Assembly (NCBI RefSeq): GCF_001895205.1
Contig: NZ_BDJF01000006.1
Span: forward strand, 1-64,000
Direction of reading: 5' to 3'
Length of the DNA stretch: 64,000 bases
Origin: Vibrio injensis
Lineage (GTDB): Bacteria; Pseudomonadota; Gammaproteobacteria; Enterobacterales; Vibrionaceae
The first letter of the stretch is position 1. Each line of letters opens with the position of its first letter. The notes beneath the pieces were generated by a model. That model was not told where the DNA came from. It was given only the letters and a program-made list of their open reading frames with translations, and did no database searches. Positions 17,332-26,679 of the stretch are shown here, piece after piece. The position numbers and the translations under genes are program-made.

Positions 17332-17916
17332 ATGAAAGAGAGCCACTTTTTTGCTCACCTCGCACGGATGAAATTAATTCAACGCTGGCCGCTGATGCGT
17401 TCTATCTCCAAAGAAAACGTTTCTGAACACAGCCTGCAAGTGGCGTTTGTTGCTCACGCGCTGGCTGTGATAAAAAACAAAAAGTTTGCTGGGCAGCTCA
17501 ACCCTGAGCGTATCGCGTTATTGGCCATGTATCACGACAGTAGTGAAGTGTTAACGGGTGACTTGCCCACACCCGTTAAATACTTTAACCCTGATATTGC
17601 TAAAGAATATAAAAAAATCGAAGCTGCCGCTGAACAGCGCCTACTGAGCATGTTGCCGGAAGAGTTTCAAGACGATTTCAAGCCTTTTTTACTCACTGAA
17701 GCGGCGCACAGTGAAGATGCCGCCATCGTCAAACAAGCCGACAGTTTGTGCGCGTACCTTAAATGTTTGGAAGAACTGAGTGCTGGCAACCATGAATACG
17801 CTCTGGCTAAAAAACGCTTGGATGTCACCCTAAAAGAGCGTCAGACCCCAGAAATGGTGTACTTTCTGCAAACTTTTGCTCCAAGTTTTGAATTAACACT
17901 CGACGAGATAAGCTAG
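17332..17916 (+). CDS. yfbR: 5'-deoxynucleotidase YfbR
   Basis: YfbR hydrolyses 5'-deoxyribonucleoside monophosphates to nucleosides. The 194-residue HD-domain protein shows [17 protein letters not shown], the HD pair in [19 protein letters not shown], and a later [15 protein letters not shown] metal motif. I use the second ATG (17332), which gives [10 protein letters not shown] as in E. coli and has AAGGA at proper spacing; the frame also opens at 17320. It is normally next to alaA; the accessory block 10829-17319 separates them here. Confidence 0.93.
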   Translation: MKESHFFAHLARMKLIQRWPLMRSISKENVSEHSLQVAFVAHALAVIKNKKFAGQLNPERIALLAMYHDSSEVLTGDLPTPVKYFNPDIAKEYKKIEAAAEQRLLSMLPEEFQDDFKPFLLTEAAHSEDAAIVKQADSLCAYLKCLEELSAGNHEYALAKKRLDVTLKERQTPEMVYFLQTFAPSFELTLDEIS

Positions 17917-17938
17917 CCTACTCTGTAGCTAAACAACT

Positions 17939-17968
17939 GGTGTACCCAAGCAACTTGGAGTTGCAGCT
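17939..17968. repeat. Vibrio-type intergenic palindromic repeat remnant
   Basis: The segment GGTGTACCCAAGCAACTTGG followed by AGTTGCAGCTAGG contains the palindrome CCAAG-CAA-CTTGG. It resembles a short interspersed sequence that I know to recur between genes in Vibrio genomes (forms of TACCCAAGCNACTTGAAGTTGCAGG). Only one copy is visible in the window, so the assignment rests on memory of the family. Confidence 0.4.
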
Positions 17969-18013
17969 AGGAAGGGTATCCCTTTTATAAACATCTTTTA
18001 GGAGTAGTCCATC

Positions 18014-19339
18014 ATGCAGATCACCCTTCCAGCAGAATGGCACGCGCGTAATGATGATGAACATAAAATTCGCCGTGATGATCATCGCAGCCCTTTTCAA
18101 CGCGACCGAGCGCGGATCCTCCACTCGGCGGCTTTTCGGCGTTTACAAGCCAAAACTCAAGTCCATGGCACCTACTTAAATGATTTTCACCGCACGCGTT
18201 TAACCCATTCTTTAGAAGCCGCGCAAATTGGAACTGGCATTGTGGCTCAGCTGAAACTTAAACAGCCAGAATTTCGTGATCTTTTACCGTCTGACAGTTT
18301 AATCGACGCGTTATGTCTTGCTCATGATATTGGTCATCCACCTTATGGGCACGGCGGCGAAGTAGCGCTCAATTATATGATGCGTGAACATGGCGGGTTT
18401 GAAGGCAATGCGCAGACGTTTCGGATTGTCACCAGTTTAGAGCCTTATACTGAGCATCATGGGATGAATCTGTCTCGTCGTACTCTGCTGGGGCTATTAA
18501 AATACCCCGCACGGTTAAGTCAGACTCGCGCCGAGAAACTGCCTGAAGCCGTGCCCCACCAGCGGCAATTAAAAGCCAAAGCTTGGTCTCCGGCTAAAGG
18601 TATTTATGATGGCGATCAGGCTAGGTTTGAGTGGGTCTTATCCCCCTTAAGTGAGCAAGACAAACAGCATGTCAGTGACATGCGCGCAGAGAGCGGCGCC
18701 CCTTATCAGCATAAGAAAACCCGTTTTAAATCCATCGATTGTTCGATTATGGAGCTTGCCGATGACATTGCTTACGGAGTGCATGATTTAGAAGATGCGA
18801 TTGTGCTTGGTTTAGTCACCAAAACGCAGTGGCAACACGCAGCAGAAATTCCGCTGCTTAATACTGGCGATGCTTGGTTTGCAGAGCATGCACACACGCT
18901 CACTGACATGCTCTTTTCTGGCCAGCATCATATTCGTAAAGATGCCATAGGCGGTATGGTCAACGCGCTGCTCACCAGTATTAGCATTCATCCGGTTGAT
19001 CATCCATTTGAAAGCCCACTGCTGGCGTTTAATGCTTATCTACAACCAGCGATGGCCGATGCCTTGCAAGTCTTAAAATCGTTTGTCAGCCAATACGTGA
19101 TTCAAGTGCCGCAAGTACAGCGTTTTGAATATAAAGGCCAGCAAATTATTATGGATTTGTTTGAAGCACTGGCCGCCGACCCTGAACGTTTATTACCTAA
19201 TGGTACGCGTGAAAAATGGCAAAGCGCTGAGCAACATCTAGGTGGTGGGATGCGGGTGATTTGTGATTATATCGCAGCCATGACCGACGGCTATGCTCAG
19301 CGAATGCATCAAGAGCTGTTTTCCGCTCATAGTCTATGA
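18014..19339 (+). CDS. dGTPase-family HD deoxynucleotide triphosphohydrolase
   Basis: A 441-residue protein of the deoxyguanosinetriphosphate triphosphohydrolase-like family (subfamily 2). The N-terminus has the RRDDHRSPFQRDRARILHS and FRRLQAKTQV segments, then THSLEAAQIG and the metal-binding ALCLAHDIGHPPYGHGGE; a third motif ELADDIAYGVHDLEDA holds another metal ligand. These enzymes split dNTPs to deoxynucleoside plus triphosphate and shape dNTP pools. It follows yfbR by about 100 bp, so two deoxynucleotide hydrolases sit together. Substrate preference is not readable here. Confidence 0.9.
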   Translation: MQITLPAEWHARNDDEHKIRRDDHRSPFQRDRARILHSAAFRRLQAKTQVHGTYLNDFHRTRLTHSLEAAQIGTGIVAQLKLKQPEFRDLLPSDSLIDALCLAHDIGHPPYGHGGEVALNYMMREHGGFEGNAQTFRIVTSLEPYTEHHGMNLSRRTLLGLLKYPARLSQTRAEKLPEAVPHQRQLKAKAWSPAKGIYDGDQARFEWVLSPLSEQDKQHVSDMRAESGAPYQHKKTRFKSIDCSIMELADDIAYGVHDLEDAIVLGLVTKTQWQHAAEIPLLNTGDAWFAEHAHTLTDMLFSGQHHIRKDAIGGMVNALLTSISIHPVDHPFESPLLAFNAYLQPAMADALQVLKSFVSQYVIQVPQVQRFEYKGQQIIMDLFEALAADPERLLPNGTREKWQSAEQHLGGGMRVICDYIAAMTDGYAQRMHQELFSAHSL

Positions 19340-19349
19340 GCTTAACGCT

Positions 19350-19961
19350 TTATTGATCTTGGCGATAATGCTTGGCAAAAATCTCTGGTGGCATGTGCTG
19401 AATCTGGGTATCGATCATCTGTGAAAACACCGTCAGTAGCGGTGAGTAATCATGCTCTGGTTGCGCTAACTGTAATAGATGATAACCCGCTTCAACGGTC
19501 GATAAACTATTTTCACTGGGCGCTTTACGGATCCGATAATTACCTTCGAGATCTGTGGGCAAATGCAAACAAGGTAGCGGATGTAAATTGGTCGATAGCT
19601 GCCACATTTTATACGCTTTCTTCCAAGTGCCATCGAGTAAAATGACCCGCAGTTTGTGAGGCCGACCAGACCATGGCTTACTCGAAGCGCAGATGGATTG
19701 CGGGCTAGGATACAGCACCATATGCTGCACCTCTTCCTCAGCCAATAGACGATTAAGCTCGGGGTGTGTCGTGAAATCCTCGCCGATCAATAAACGGCTG
19801 TTAGGGAGCGATAACGCTAAAATGCGCGCCGTCCCAAGTGGGCGATTCTGCTCAGTTGGGTGCTGGAGTATGATAAGCTCAATGGCTGACTCTAACCGCA
19901 CGATAGCTGAACAAAAACAAACTTTATGAGCTTTACCACATTGAGAACAATATCGAGACAT
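19350..19961 (-). CDS. tapT: tRNA-uridine aminocarboxypropyltransferase TapT (DTW domain)
   Basis: TapT (formerly YfiP) makes acp3U at position 47 of tRNAs using SAM. The 203-residue protein has the zinc-type cysteine cluster YCSQCGKAHKVCFCS at the N-terminus, a TEQNRPLGTARI segment and the DTW-family signature LDGTWKKAYKMW, followed by YRIRKAPSENSLSTVEA. It converges with the dGTPase gene and overlaps the start of rrtA on the other strand if the longest rrtA frame is used. Confidence 0.9.
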   Translation of the reverse strand: MSRYCSQCGKAHKVCFCSAIVRLESAIELIILQHPTEQNRPLGTARILALSLPNSRLLIGEDFTTHPELNRLLAEEEVQHMVLYPSPQSICASSKPWSGRPHKLRVILLDGTWKKAYKMWQLSTNLHPLPCLHLPTDLEGNYRIRKAPSENSLSTVEAGYHLLQLAQPEHDYSPLLTVFSQMIDTQIQHMPPEIFAKHYRQDQ

Positions 19962-19964
19962 AGC

Positions 19965-20534
19965 GTGAATATCTACCTAGGGTTAATTTTTCTGAGCTTA
20001 GCCTGTTTAGGCTTACAGTTTTCCCCACTCGCTGAGTTCAGCGCTTGGCAACTGACCGAGATTGAGCGCGGCCAGTGGTGGCGGATCCTAACAGGAAATT
20101 TCACCCATACCAACTTTGCCCATTTAGGGATGAACCTCGCCGGTCTCTGGGTTATCGTATTTTTATTTATGCCTAGCATTAAGTCATTATTCTTCGCCTT
20201 AAGTATGCTGAGTTTATCGGTGGGGATAAGTATTTTTTTTAGCGACATGACACTGTATGTTGGCCTGTCTGGCGTATTGCACGGTTTATTTGCTTACTTT
20301 GCTCTACTAGAGTGGTTACATGGCCGCCGCAGTAGCTTATGGCTAGTGCTTGGCGTCATCGCTAAAGTCGCTTGGGAGCAGTGGTTCGGGGCATCCATGA
20401 TGACCGCTGAATTGATTCAAGCTCGAGTGGCGACCGAAGCCCATTTAGCGGGCGCTCTAGGTGGCTTGGGTTTAGGCTTGGTTCAGTTTATGCTGATAAA
20501 AAAACGCCGCAACACAAGTCACGGCGCTGATTAG
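19965..20534 (+). CDS. rrtA: rhombosortase RrtA
   Basis: A rhomboid-family intramembrane serine protease that processes proteins with a GlyGly-CTERM tail. The frame has about six hydrophobic segments, the catalytic Ser in GLSGVLHGLFAYF and the catalytic His in EAHLAGALGGLGLGL, plus the family N-terminal pattern WWRILTGNFTHTNFAHLGMNLAGLW. The open frame begins with ATG at 19926, inside tapT on the opposite strand; a GTG at 19965 avoids that overlap and leaves 189 residues starting before the first membrane segment, so I prefer it without certainty. No GlyGly-CTERM substrate is in the window. Confidence 0.85.
   Translation: MNIYLGLIFLSLACLGLQFSPLAEFSAWQLTEIERGQWWRILTGNFTHTNFAHLGMNLAGLWVIVFLFMPSIKSLFFALSMLSLSVGISIFFSDMTLYVGLSGVLHGLFAYFALLEWLHGRRSSLWLVLGVIAKVAWEQWFGASMMTAELIQARVATEAHLAGALGGLGLGLVQFMLIKKRRNTSHGAD
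20505..20526 (-). terminator. possible sohB terminator inside the end of rrtA
   Basis: On the minus strand CGCCG pairs with CGGCG across a 12-base loop and is followed by a run of seven T residues. It lies 27 bases past the sohB stop and within the final codons of rrtA. The stem is short (five G/C pairs), so confidence is moderate. Confidence 0.4.
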
Positions 20535-20552
20535 TACAAACATGGCTTGTGA

Positions 20553-21623
20553 TTACATCACCGGACGCTGACCACGGCTGAGCAATTTCAGCAGTACCGC
20601 ATCCGCCGCTTGACTGGCCGTTCCGGCGAGCTTATCGGCAAGCTTTTTCTTACGAACATAACGCACGGCAAGCACCGTTTTTTCCTTGCAGGCATTGACG
20701 ATCAAATCATCTGAAGTCGCAATCTCATCCACTAAACCTAATGCTTTCGCTTGACTGCCAAACCAATGTTCACCAGTGGCCACTTTTTCAAGATCAAGCG
20801 CTGGGCGATGATCACGGATAAAGTCTTTAAACAGGCCGTGGGTTTCTTCTAGCTCTTGTTTAAATTTCTCACGAGCTTTATCGGTGTTTTCACCAAACAT
20901 GGTCAGAGTTCGTTTATATTCACCAGCGGTAAGCTGTTCAAATTCAATATCGTTGCGTTTAAGTAGTTTATGAAAATTAGGGATTTGAGCGATAACTCCG
21001 ATTGAACCAACAATTGCAAACGGCGCAGCAACAATTTTATCGGCGATACACGCCATCATATAGCCGCCGCTGGCGGCCACTTTATCGACGGCAATCGTCA
21101 AAGGAAGCTGAGCGGCTTTAAGACGATCAAGCTGTGATGAGGCCAGTCCGTAACCATGTACCATGCCACCACCGGTTTCTAAACGAACCAGCACTTCATC
21201 GCCAGGTTGAGCCACAGCCAAAATCGCCGTCACTTCTTCACGCAATGAACTGACTTCTTTGGCATCAATACTGCCATGAAAATCGAGCACGAATAGATGC
21301 GGTTCGCGTTTAGAGTCTAGCTCACCCTCTTTCTCGGCTTGTTTGAGTGCTTTTTGCTTGGCTTTTTTCTGCTCTTTCTCTGTTTTCTTTTCTGCTTTAT
21401 CACGTGCTTTCAAAAAGGCTTCATCATGCAGATAAGATTCTAAACGCTCTACGGTTGCTTTATGTTGCTCGGTTAAGTCGGTGATTTCTAGCTCGCCTTT
21501 ATTGGCGCCTGATTTACCACCACCCGATTTTATCATCACCAAGATCACGACTAACGCCACTAACACCGTGACAATCTTGGCTAGAAACAGCCCGTAATCT
21601 AATAAAAATTCCAAAGTACTCAT
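20553..21623 (-). CDS. sohB: inner-membrane protease SohB (S49 peptidase)
   Basis: SohB is a signal peptide peptidase-like serine protease with its active site on the periplasmic side. The N-terminal membrane helix (DYGLFLAKIVTVLVALVVILVMI) is followed by a charged lysine-rich linker and the S49 domain: catalytic Ser in DKVAASGGYMMACIADKI and catalytic Lys in TAGEYKRTLTMFGENT. I start at ATG 21623 because this matches the E. coli N-terminus (start just before the membrane helix); the frame opens at 21656 with GTG. Full length is about 356 residues. Confidence 0.9.
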   Translation of the reverse strand: MSTLEFLLDYGLFLAKIVTVLVALVVILVMIKSGGGKSGANKGELEITDLTEQHKATVERLESYLHDEAFLKARDKAEKKTEKEQKKAKQKALKQAEKEGELDSKREPHLFVLDFHGSIDAKEVSSLREEVTAILAVAQPGDEVLVRLETGGGMVHGYGLASSQLDRLKAAQLPLTIAVDKVAASGGYMMACIADKIVAAPFAIVGSIGVIAQIPNFHKLLKRNDIEFEQLTAGEYKRTLTMFGENTDKAREKFKQELEETHGLFKDFIRDHRPALDLEKVATGEHWFGSQAKALGLVDEIATSDDLIVNACKEKTVLAVRYVRKKKLADKLAGTASQAADAVLLKLLSRGQRPVM

Positions 21624-21749
21624 CCTCTTTAATACGAATTGGTGTATTGTAACCACCTTGTCACAAAGACTTAAAGTAAAACCTCATCTCGGACGGTTGA
21701 ACTGCCAAAGTTGGATTAGATTCGAGATTATAACCAAAAGGAATCTGAC

Positions 21750-22490
21750 GTGAATTACTCTGTTGCTGTTGATGCTTTACAAAATAAGGTTATTTTAGTC
21801 ACTGGTGCCAGTGATGGTATTGGCAAACAAGCGGCTATCACTTACGCCGCCCATGGAGCAAGGGTCATTTTACTCGGCCGCAGCGAAGATAAACTGCAGC
21901 AAACCTACGATGAAATTATCAACGCTGGCTACCCACAAGCCTTAGCGATCCCCTTAGATATGCAACATGCCAGCAAAAACGATTATCAAGCCTTGATGCG
22001 CAAGATAGAGCAACAATGTGGTCAACTGGATGGTTTATTGCATAGCGCTGGGTTATTAGGCGACATCAGCCCGTTTGAAGCAATTAGCGAACATACTTAC
22101 GATCAGGTAATGCAAGTCAATGTCAAAGCTCAGCTTTTACTTACCCAAGCCGCTTTACCCTTGATTAAACGCTCGCCACAAGGCCGAGTTGTCTTTACCA
22201 GCTCGACCGTGGGTCACAGTGGCCGTTCAGGTTGGGCGACCTACTCTATTTCCAAGTTTGCCACTGAAGGGATGATGCAAATCCTCGCCGATGAGCTACG
22301 TGATACCCCATTACGCGTCAATGCGATTAATCCCGGTGGAACACGCACCGCCATGCGCGCCAAAGCCTATCCGCAAGAAGATGCTAACCGCTTAAAAACA
22401 CCGCAAGAGATTATGCCGCTTTATCTCTACTTGATGGCCAATGAGAGCCAACACGTGCATGGCCAGTGTATTGACGCACAACCGAAATAA
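21750..22490 (+). CDS. yciK: SDR-family oxidoreductase YciK
   Basis: A 246-residue short-chain dehydrogenase/reductase. The Rossmann nucleotide motif is VTGASDGIGKQAA, and the catalytic Ser-Tyr-Lys set is in VVFTSSTVGHSGRSGWATYSISKFA. The NAINPGGTRTAMRAKAYPQED segment is characteristic of YciK, whose physiological substrate is not established. It is divergent from sohB and ends at a strong hairpin shared with cheV. Confidence 0.88.
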   Translation: MNYSVAVDALQNKVILVTGASDGIGKQAAITYAAHGARVILLGRSEDKLQQTYDEIINAGYPQALAIPLDMQHASKNDYQALMRKIEQQCGQLDGLLHSAGLLGDISPFEAISEHTYDQVMQVNVKAQLLLTQAALPLIKRSPQGRVVFTSSTVGHSGRSGWATYSISKFATEGMMQILADELRDTPLRVNAINPGGTRTAMRAKAYPQEDANRLKTPQEIMPLYLYLMANESQHVHGQCIDAQPK

Positions 22491-22520
22491 GCCACTTCAA
22501 GCACATTAATTCGGAAAATA

Positions 22521-22559
22521 AAAACCCCGTCGCTAGCTCGAGGTCAAGGACGGGGTTTT
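22521..22559. terminator. bidirectional terminator between yciK and cheV
   Basis: AAAACCCCGTC pairs with GACGGGGTTTT (11 bp) around a 17-base loop. The A-run on one side and T-run on the other let it serve both convergent genes. Confidence 0.85.
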
Positions 22560-22584
22560 CAGTCATTAATGAATTATGCGCTGA

Positions 22585-23526
22585 TTATAAGGTATCACGT
22601 AAGCGATCTTGTACCGCTTGCACCAGTAAATCAGGCTGGAATTTGGAGATAAATTTATCACAGCCGACTTTTTGTACCATGGCTTCATTAAAGCTGCCAC
22701 TGAGTGACGTATTTAAGGTAATGTACAAACTTGCCATTCTCGGATCGTTACGCACTTCATAAGTGAGCTTATAACCATCCATTTCTGGCATTTCTGCATC
22801 GGTGATCATCATCAACAGCTCTTGATTGATATCTTTACCTTCATCACACCATGATTTCAGTAGCTTCAATGCTTCTAAGCCATCCCAACACTCGATTATG
22901 TTTAATCCAAGCTGAGATAACGTATCTTTAATCTGCTTACGGGCAGTGGAAGAGTCGTCAACAATCAAAATGTTACGCCCAACCATTTCACCTAATATGT
23001 CATGATCTAACACATGTTCAGAAATCGATACATCATAGTCGATGATTTCAGCGAGCACTTTTTCTACGTCAATCACTTCGACGATATGAGTTTGATTTTG
23101 CTCTTTAATATGCGTTATCGCCGTCAGGTAGTTGGAACGGCCTACCGATTTGGGTGGGGGCTGAATTTCTGTCCACGCCGTATTAATAATATTGCGTACC
23201 TGACCAACCAAAAAACCCTGCACCGTACGGTTGTATTCGGTAATGATTAAGTTGTGCTCTTGATTGTCCAGCTTGGTTTCAGGAAAACCAATCGCTCGAC
23301 GAAGATCAATGATCGGGACAGCGACACCTCGTAAAGAGGCGACCCCCATAATATTCGGATGAGAGCCGGGCATTTTAGTCGTTGGCGGCACCTTGATCAC
23401 TTCACGTACCTTAAATACGTTGATCGCAAAAATCTGTCGACTATTTAGACTAAACAGCAACAGTTCTAGGCGGTTCTCTCCCACCAAATTGGTACGCTGA
23501 TCGACCGTATTTAAGATACTCGACAT
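22585..23526 (-). CDS. cheV: chemotaxis coupling/response protein CheV
   Basis: CheV couples chemoreceptors to CheA and has a receiver domain used in adaptation. The 313-residue protein has an N-terminal CheW-like domain (about residues 15-165; FAINVFKVREVIK, GVASLRGVAVPIIDL) and a C-terminal REC domain (about 185-310) with acidic pocket DDSS, phospho-Asp in MITDAEMPEMDGYKL and the conserved Lys in CDKFISKFQPD. It is a single gene between yciK and the Mlc repressor. Vibrios carry several CheV paralogs; which one this is cannot be told. Confidence 0.9.
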   Translation of the reverse strand: MSSILNTVDQRTNLVGENRLELLLFSLNSRQIFAINVFKVREVIKVPPTTKMPGSHPNIMGVASLRGVAVPIIDLRRAIGFPETKLDNQEHNLIITEYNRTVQGFLVGQVRNIINTAWTEIQPPPKSVGRSNYLTAITHIKEQNQTHIVEVIDVEKVLAEIIDYDVSISEHVLDHDILGEMVGRNILIVDDSSTARKQIKDTLSQLGLNIIECWDGLEALKLLKSWCDEGKDINQELLMMITDAEMPEMDGYKLTYEVRNDPRMASLYITLNTSLSGSFNEAMVQKVGCDKFISKFQPDLLVQAVQDRLRDTL

Positions 23527-23652
23527 AGAAAATCCCGCTAATAGAAAAGCACCATCGTTTACAGTATATACCTAAATTTCTGTGAGGCACTTGGGTAGAT
23601 CATTAATTTAGGCGAACAATGTAAACTGTCGTGCAAAAAAAACGAAGAAAAA

Positions 23653-24870
23653 TTATCCTTCAACCACTTTCATTAATAATAAACCATCGTAGAGCGCTTG
23701 CTTGATTAATGCGGCTCCTGGCATTGTGGCTTGTTTATAAAAGCGAGATTCAACCAACTGTAAATGTTGGTGATAAGCAGGAAGACTGTGCTCTTCAATA
23801 CAGCGCTGAATTGCCGGGTATAACACCGTTTTTGCTTGATTCATTACCCCACCAATCAGTACTTTGTCAGGGTTAAATAAATTGATCACTATTGCAATGG
23901 CTGCGCCTAAATAACGTCCGAGTTGCTCAATCACTTCCACCGCGAGCGGATCACCATTAGCCGCTGCTAAACAGATGTCTTCAATCGAAATGTTCTCTTG
24001 TCCAGATAATGAAGACGCTTCTCCTTGAGCAATTCGTAACGACACCTGATCACGAATCGCTTGTGAACTGGCTACCGTTTCAAGACAGCCAATATTGCCG
24101 CAATGACAACGTTTACCTTGAGGATCAATTTGAATATGACCAAGCTCACCAATATTACCATAGCGGCCTTGTAATACCCGACCATCAACGATAATCCCGG
24201 CCCCTAATCCGTGATGAATAGAAATCAATATCGAATTATCAACATCTTGCGAGTGACCAAATAGTTTTTCGGCTAACGCCCAAGCTCGAGTATCGTTAGC
24301 GACAAACACTGGTAATCCAGTCGCTTTATAAATTTCTGGGCCTAGCGCCAAGTTTTTCACATTATAATGCGGCATTTGTAATACCATGCCTTGCTGTGAA
24401 TTGACTAACCCCGGCAGAGTAATCGCAATACTGGTCACTCGGTCCAATTGGGCGGCGTAAGTTTGAAAAAACTCTTCTATTTCAAATAATAACCGTGCTA
24501 ACACATCATCTTGATCGATTTCATGAATATCAATTTTGGTGTCAATCAATACCTCACCACCCAACTCATGCAACGCAATCGTCAGATAGCCTCGGCCTAA
24601 ACGCATGGAAAGAAATTGCCAGCCTTGATTATTGGTTTGCAGACCAACGGCAGGTCTGCCACGACTGATCGCTTCTTGAACGGTCGTTTCATGGATCAAA
24701 TGGGCATCAATTAATTCGCGAGTAATTTTAGTAATACTTGCCGGAGCTAATTCACTCTCTTTAGAAAGGTCAATGCGCGATATAGGGCCTTTTTGATCTA
24801 TCAATTTATATACACGACCAGCATTGACCTGTTTAATATGATCAATATGGCCTGGTTGAGCCATATACAT
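23653..24870 (-). CDS. mlc: ROK-family glucose repressor Mlc
   Basis: Mlc represses ptsG and other PTS genes; unphosphorylated-type signalling through membrane EIIBC(Glc) sequesters it. The 405-residue protein has an N-terminal winged HTH (GPISRIDLSKESELAPASITKITRELIDAHL), a ROK domain and the zinc-binding cluster CHCGNIGCLETVAS. RBS GGAG is six bases before the ATG at 24870. It is divergent from pykA, and its upstream region has a NagC/Mlc-like operator, suggesting autoregulation. ptsG, the usual target, is about 8 kb away. NagC is the main alternative in this family, but the N-terminal HIDHIKQVNAGRVYKLID fits Mlc better. Confidence 0.82.
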   Translation of the reverse strand: MYMAQPGHIDHIKQVNAGRVYKLIDQKGPISRIDLSKESELAPASITKITRELIDAHLIHETTVQEAISRGRPAVGLQTNNQGWQFLSMRLGRGYLTIALHELGGEVLIDTKIDIHEIDQDDVLARLLFEIEEFFQTYAAQLDRVTSIAITLPGLVNSQQGMVLQMPHYNVKNLALGPEIYKATGLPVFVANDTRAWALAEKLFGHSQDVDNSILISIHHGLGAGIIVDGRVLQGRYGNIGELGHIQIDPQGKRCHCGNIGCLETVASSQAIRDQVSLRIAQGEASSLSGQENISIEDICLAAANGDPLAVEVIEQLGRYLGAAIAIVINLFNPDKVLIGGVMNQAKTVLYPAIQRCIEEHSLPAYHQHLQLVESRFYKQATMPGAALIKQALYDGLLLMKVVEG

Positions 24871-24898
24871 GGTGCACTCCAGATTTCAATAACCTGCC

Positions 24899-24923
24899 AA
24901 TTTTTTTACTTTGCGAACTAATT
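24899..24923. promoter_or_regulatory. Mlc/NagC-like operator upstream of mlc
   Basis: AATTTTTTTACTTTGCGAAC then TAATT fits the A/T-rich flank - central CG - A/T-rich flank pattern of E. coli Mlc and NagC operators. It lies about 30 bases upstream of the mlc start. Predicted by resemblance only. Confidence 0.4.
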
Positions 24924-25075
24924 GTGAAGCAACTTGATGTATAGCCGTGACAGCCATCACGCATATAAATTTGAGTTTGTGTTTTTAACCCCAAAACAGC
25001 CAATTTCGCTCTCAGGATAGCTAAGATGAGGGTTAGATCGATAAATTATCATTTTTTTTCTAAACCCTCTATTTT

Positions 25076-25093
25076 TATAGACTTAGGTCTATA
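25076..25093. promoter_or_regulatory. palindrome in the pykA promoter region
   Basis: TATAGAC-TTAG-GTCTATA is a perfect 7-bp inverted repeat with a 4-bp centre, 50 bases upstream of pykA. Its right arm overlaps TATACT, a possible -10 element, so a bound protein could block the promoter. I do not recognise the operator. Confidence 0.4.
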
Positions 25094-25143
25094 CTGAGAT
25101 CCAAGAGGTTGCGATTATCGACTGGATTTTCAAGGAGAAAAGT

Positions 25144-26589
25144 ATGACCGCCGCATTAAGAAGAACAAAAATTGTCGCTACATTAGGTCCATCGACAGAT
25201 CAAGGAAACGTGTTAGAAACGATTATTCGTTGTGGTGTAAATGTGGTCAGAATGAACTTCTCCCATGGTTCAGGGGACGATCATCGATTACGAGCAGAAA
25301 AAGTTCGCGAAATTGCGCGGCGATTAGGTCGACATGTGGCGATCTTAGGTGACTTACAAGGTCCTAAAATTCGAGTATCGACCTTCAAAGAAGGCAAAGT
25401 TTTTCTCAATGAAGGCGATAGTTTCATTTTAGATGCCGAGCTCGGACTCGGTGAAGGCACGCTGCACGCCGTCGGCATTGATTACAAAGCTTTGCCAAAT
25501 GACGTTGTCGCAGAAGACATTTTATTACTCGACGATGGCAGAGTTCAGTTGCAAGTCACTGCTGTAGAAGGAAGTAAAATTCACACTACAGTGCTTATCG
25601 GCGGACCATTATCCAATAATAAAGGCATTAACAAAAAAGGCGGTGGCCTTTCTGCTGAAGCCTTAACAGAAAAAGATAAGCGAGATATTATACTGGCGGC
25701 AGACATTGGTGTGGATTATTTAGCGATCTCTTTTCCACGCAATGGAAAAGATATGGATTATGCTCGTCGTTTAGCTCGCGAAGCCGGACTGAATGCCAGA
25801 TTGGTGGCCAAAGTTGAGCGCGCAGAGACCGTCTCTTGTGATGAAAATATCGATGATATTATTCGCGCCTCTGACGTCATCATGGTTGCACGAGGCGATC
25901 TTGGAGTAGAAATTGGCGATCCAGAATTAATCGCGGTGCAAAAGAAACTGATTCGTCGTTCTAAAGAGCTCAATCGCATCGTCATTACAGCCACACAGAT
26001 GATGGAATCGATGATAACCAACCCGATGCCAACTCGGGCAGAAGTGATGGACGTAGCAAACGCAGTACTCGATGGCACTGATGCGGTCATGCTTTCAGGG
26101 GAAACAGCCGCAGGTAAATACCCAGTAGAGACCGTCAAAGCAATGGCCGAAGTCTGTGTCGGCGCAGAAAAAATGATCGAAGCGAGCCAACAAAATTATC
26201 GTATCGATCGCGCTTTCCAAACCGAAGAAGAAACCATCGCCATGTCAACCATCTATGCAGCCAATCACCTTGAGGGAGTCACAGCGATGGTTACATTAAC
26301 CGAGTCAGGGCGAACAGCGCTAATGACCTCACGTCTTAACTCGATATTACCTATCTTCGCCATGTCTCGTAATGAGCATGCTCTGAACCGCTGCGCCCTC
26401 TATCGAGGAGTCACTCCATTCTATTTTGATAGCAATCACGGTCAGGGAGCAGAAGTTGCTCAGGCGGCTCTACAAGCCCTAAAAGACAAAAAACTCCTCG
26501 AATTTGGCGATCTGGTGATCATTACTCAAGGCGATATTATGGATGTGGAAGGAACCACCAACTGCATGCGTATCTTGCCAGTATTTTAA
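25144..26589 (+). CDS. pykA: pyruvate kinase II
   Basis: Pyruvate kinase makes pyruvate and ATP from phosphoenolpyruvate and ADP. The 481-residue protein is full length and closest to the PykA (AMP-activated) type of E. coli by its N-terminus [18 protein letters not shown]. Seen motifs are [23 protein letters not shown], the active-site lysine segment [22 protein letters not shown], and [38 protein letters not shown] split over the TIM barrel. RBS GGAG lies eight bases upstream. It is divergent from mlc. Confidence 0.95.
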   Translation: MTAALRRTKIVATLGPSTDQGNVLETIIRCGVNVVRMNFSHGSGDDHRLRAEKVREIARRLGRHVAILGDLQGPKIRVSTFKEGKVFLNEGDSFILDAELGLGEGTLHAVGIDYKALPNDVVAEDILLLDDGRVQLQVTAVEGSKIHTTVLIGGPLSNNKGINKKGGGLSAEALTEKDKRDIILAADIGVDYLAISFPRNGKDMDYARRLAREAGLNARLVAKVERAETVSCDENIDDIIRASDVIMVARGDLGVEIGDPELIAVQKKLIRRSKELNRIVITATQMMESMITNPMPTRAEVMDVANAVLDGTDAVMLSGETAAGKYPVETVKAMAEVCVGAEKMIEASQQNYRIDRAFQTEEETIAMSTIYAANHLEGVTAMVTLTESGRTALMTSRLNSILPIFAMSRNEHALNRCALYRGVTPFYFDSNHGQGAEVAQAALQALKDKKLLEFGDLVIITQGDIMDVEGTTNCMRILPVF

Positions 26590-26595
26590 TTGCAG

Positions 26596-26620
26596 AGGTA
26601 GGCACAAACCGTGCCTACCT
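26596..26620 (+). terminator. pykA terminator hairpin
   Basis: AGGTAGGCAC pairs perfectly with GTGCCTACCT (10 bp) around AAACC, seven bases after the pykA stop. Only a short T-rich stretch follows. Confidence 0.65.
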
Positions 26621-26679
26621 TCTAGTCAAATGATTTAATCTTTCAAGAACGAGAAAAACGGCGATAAATCACCATTCTC

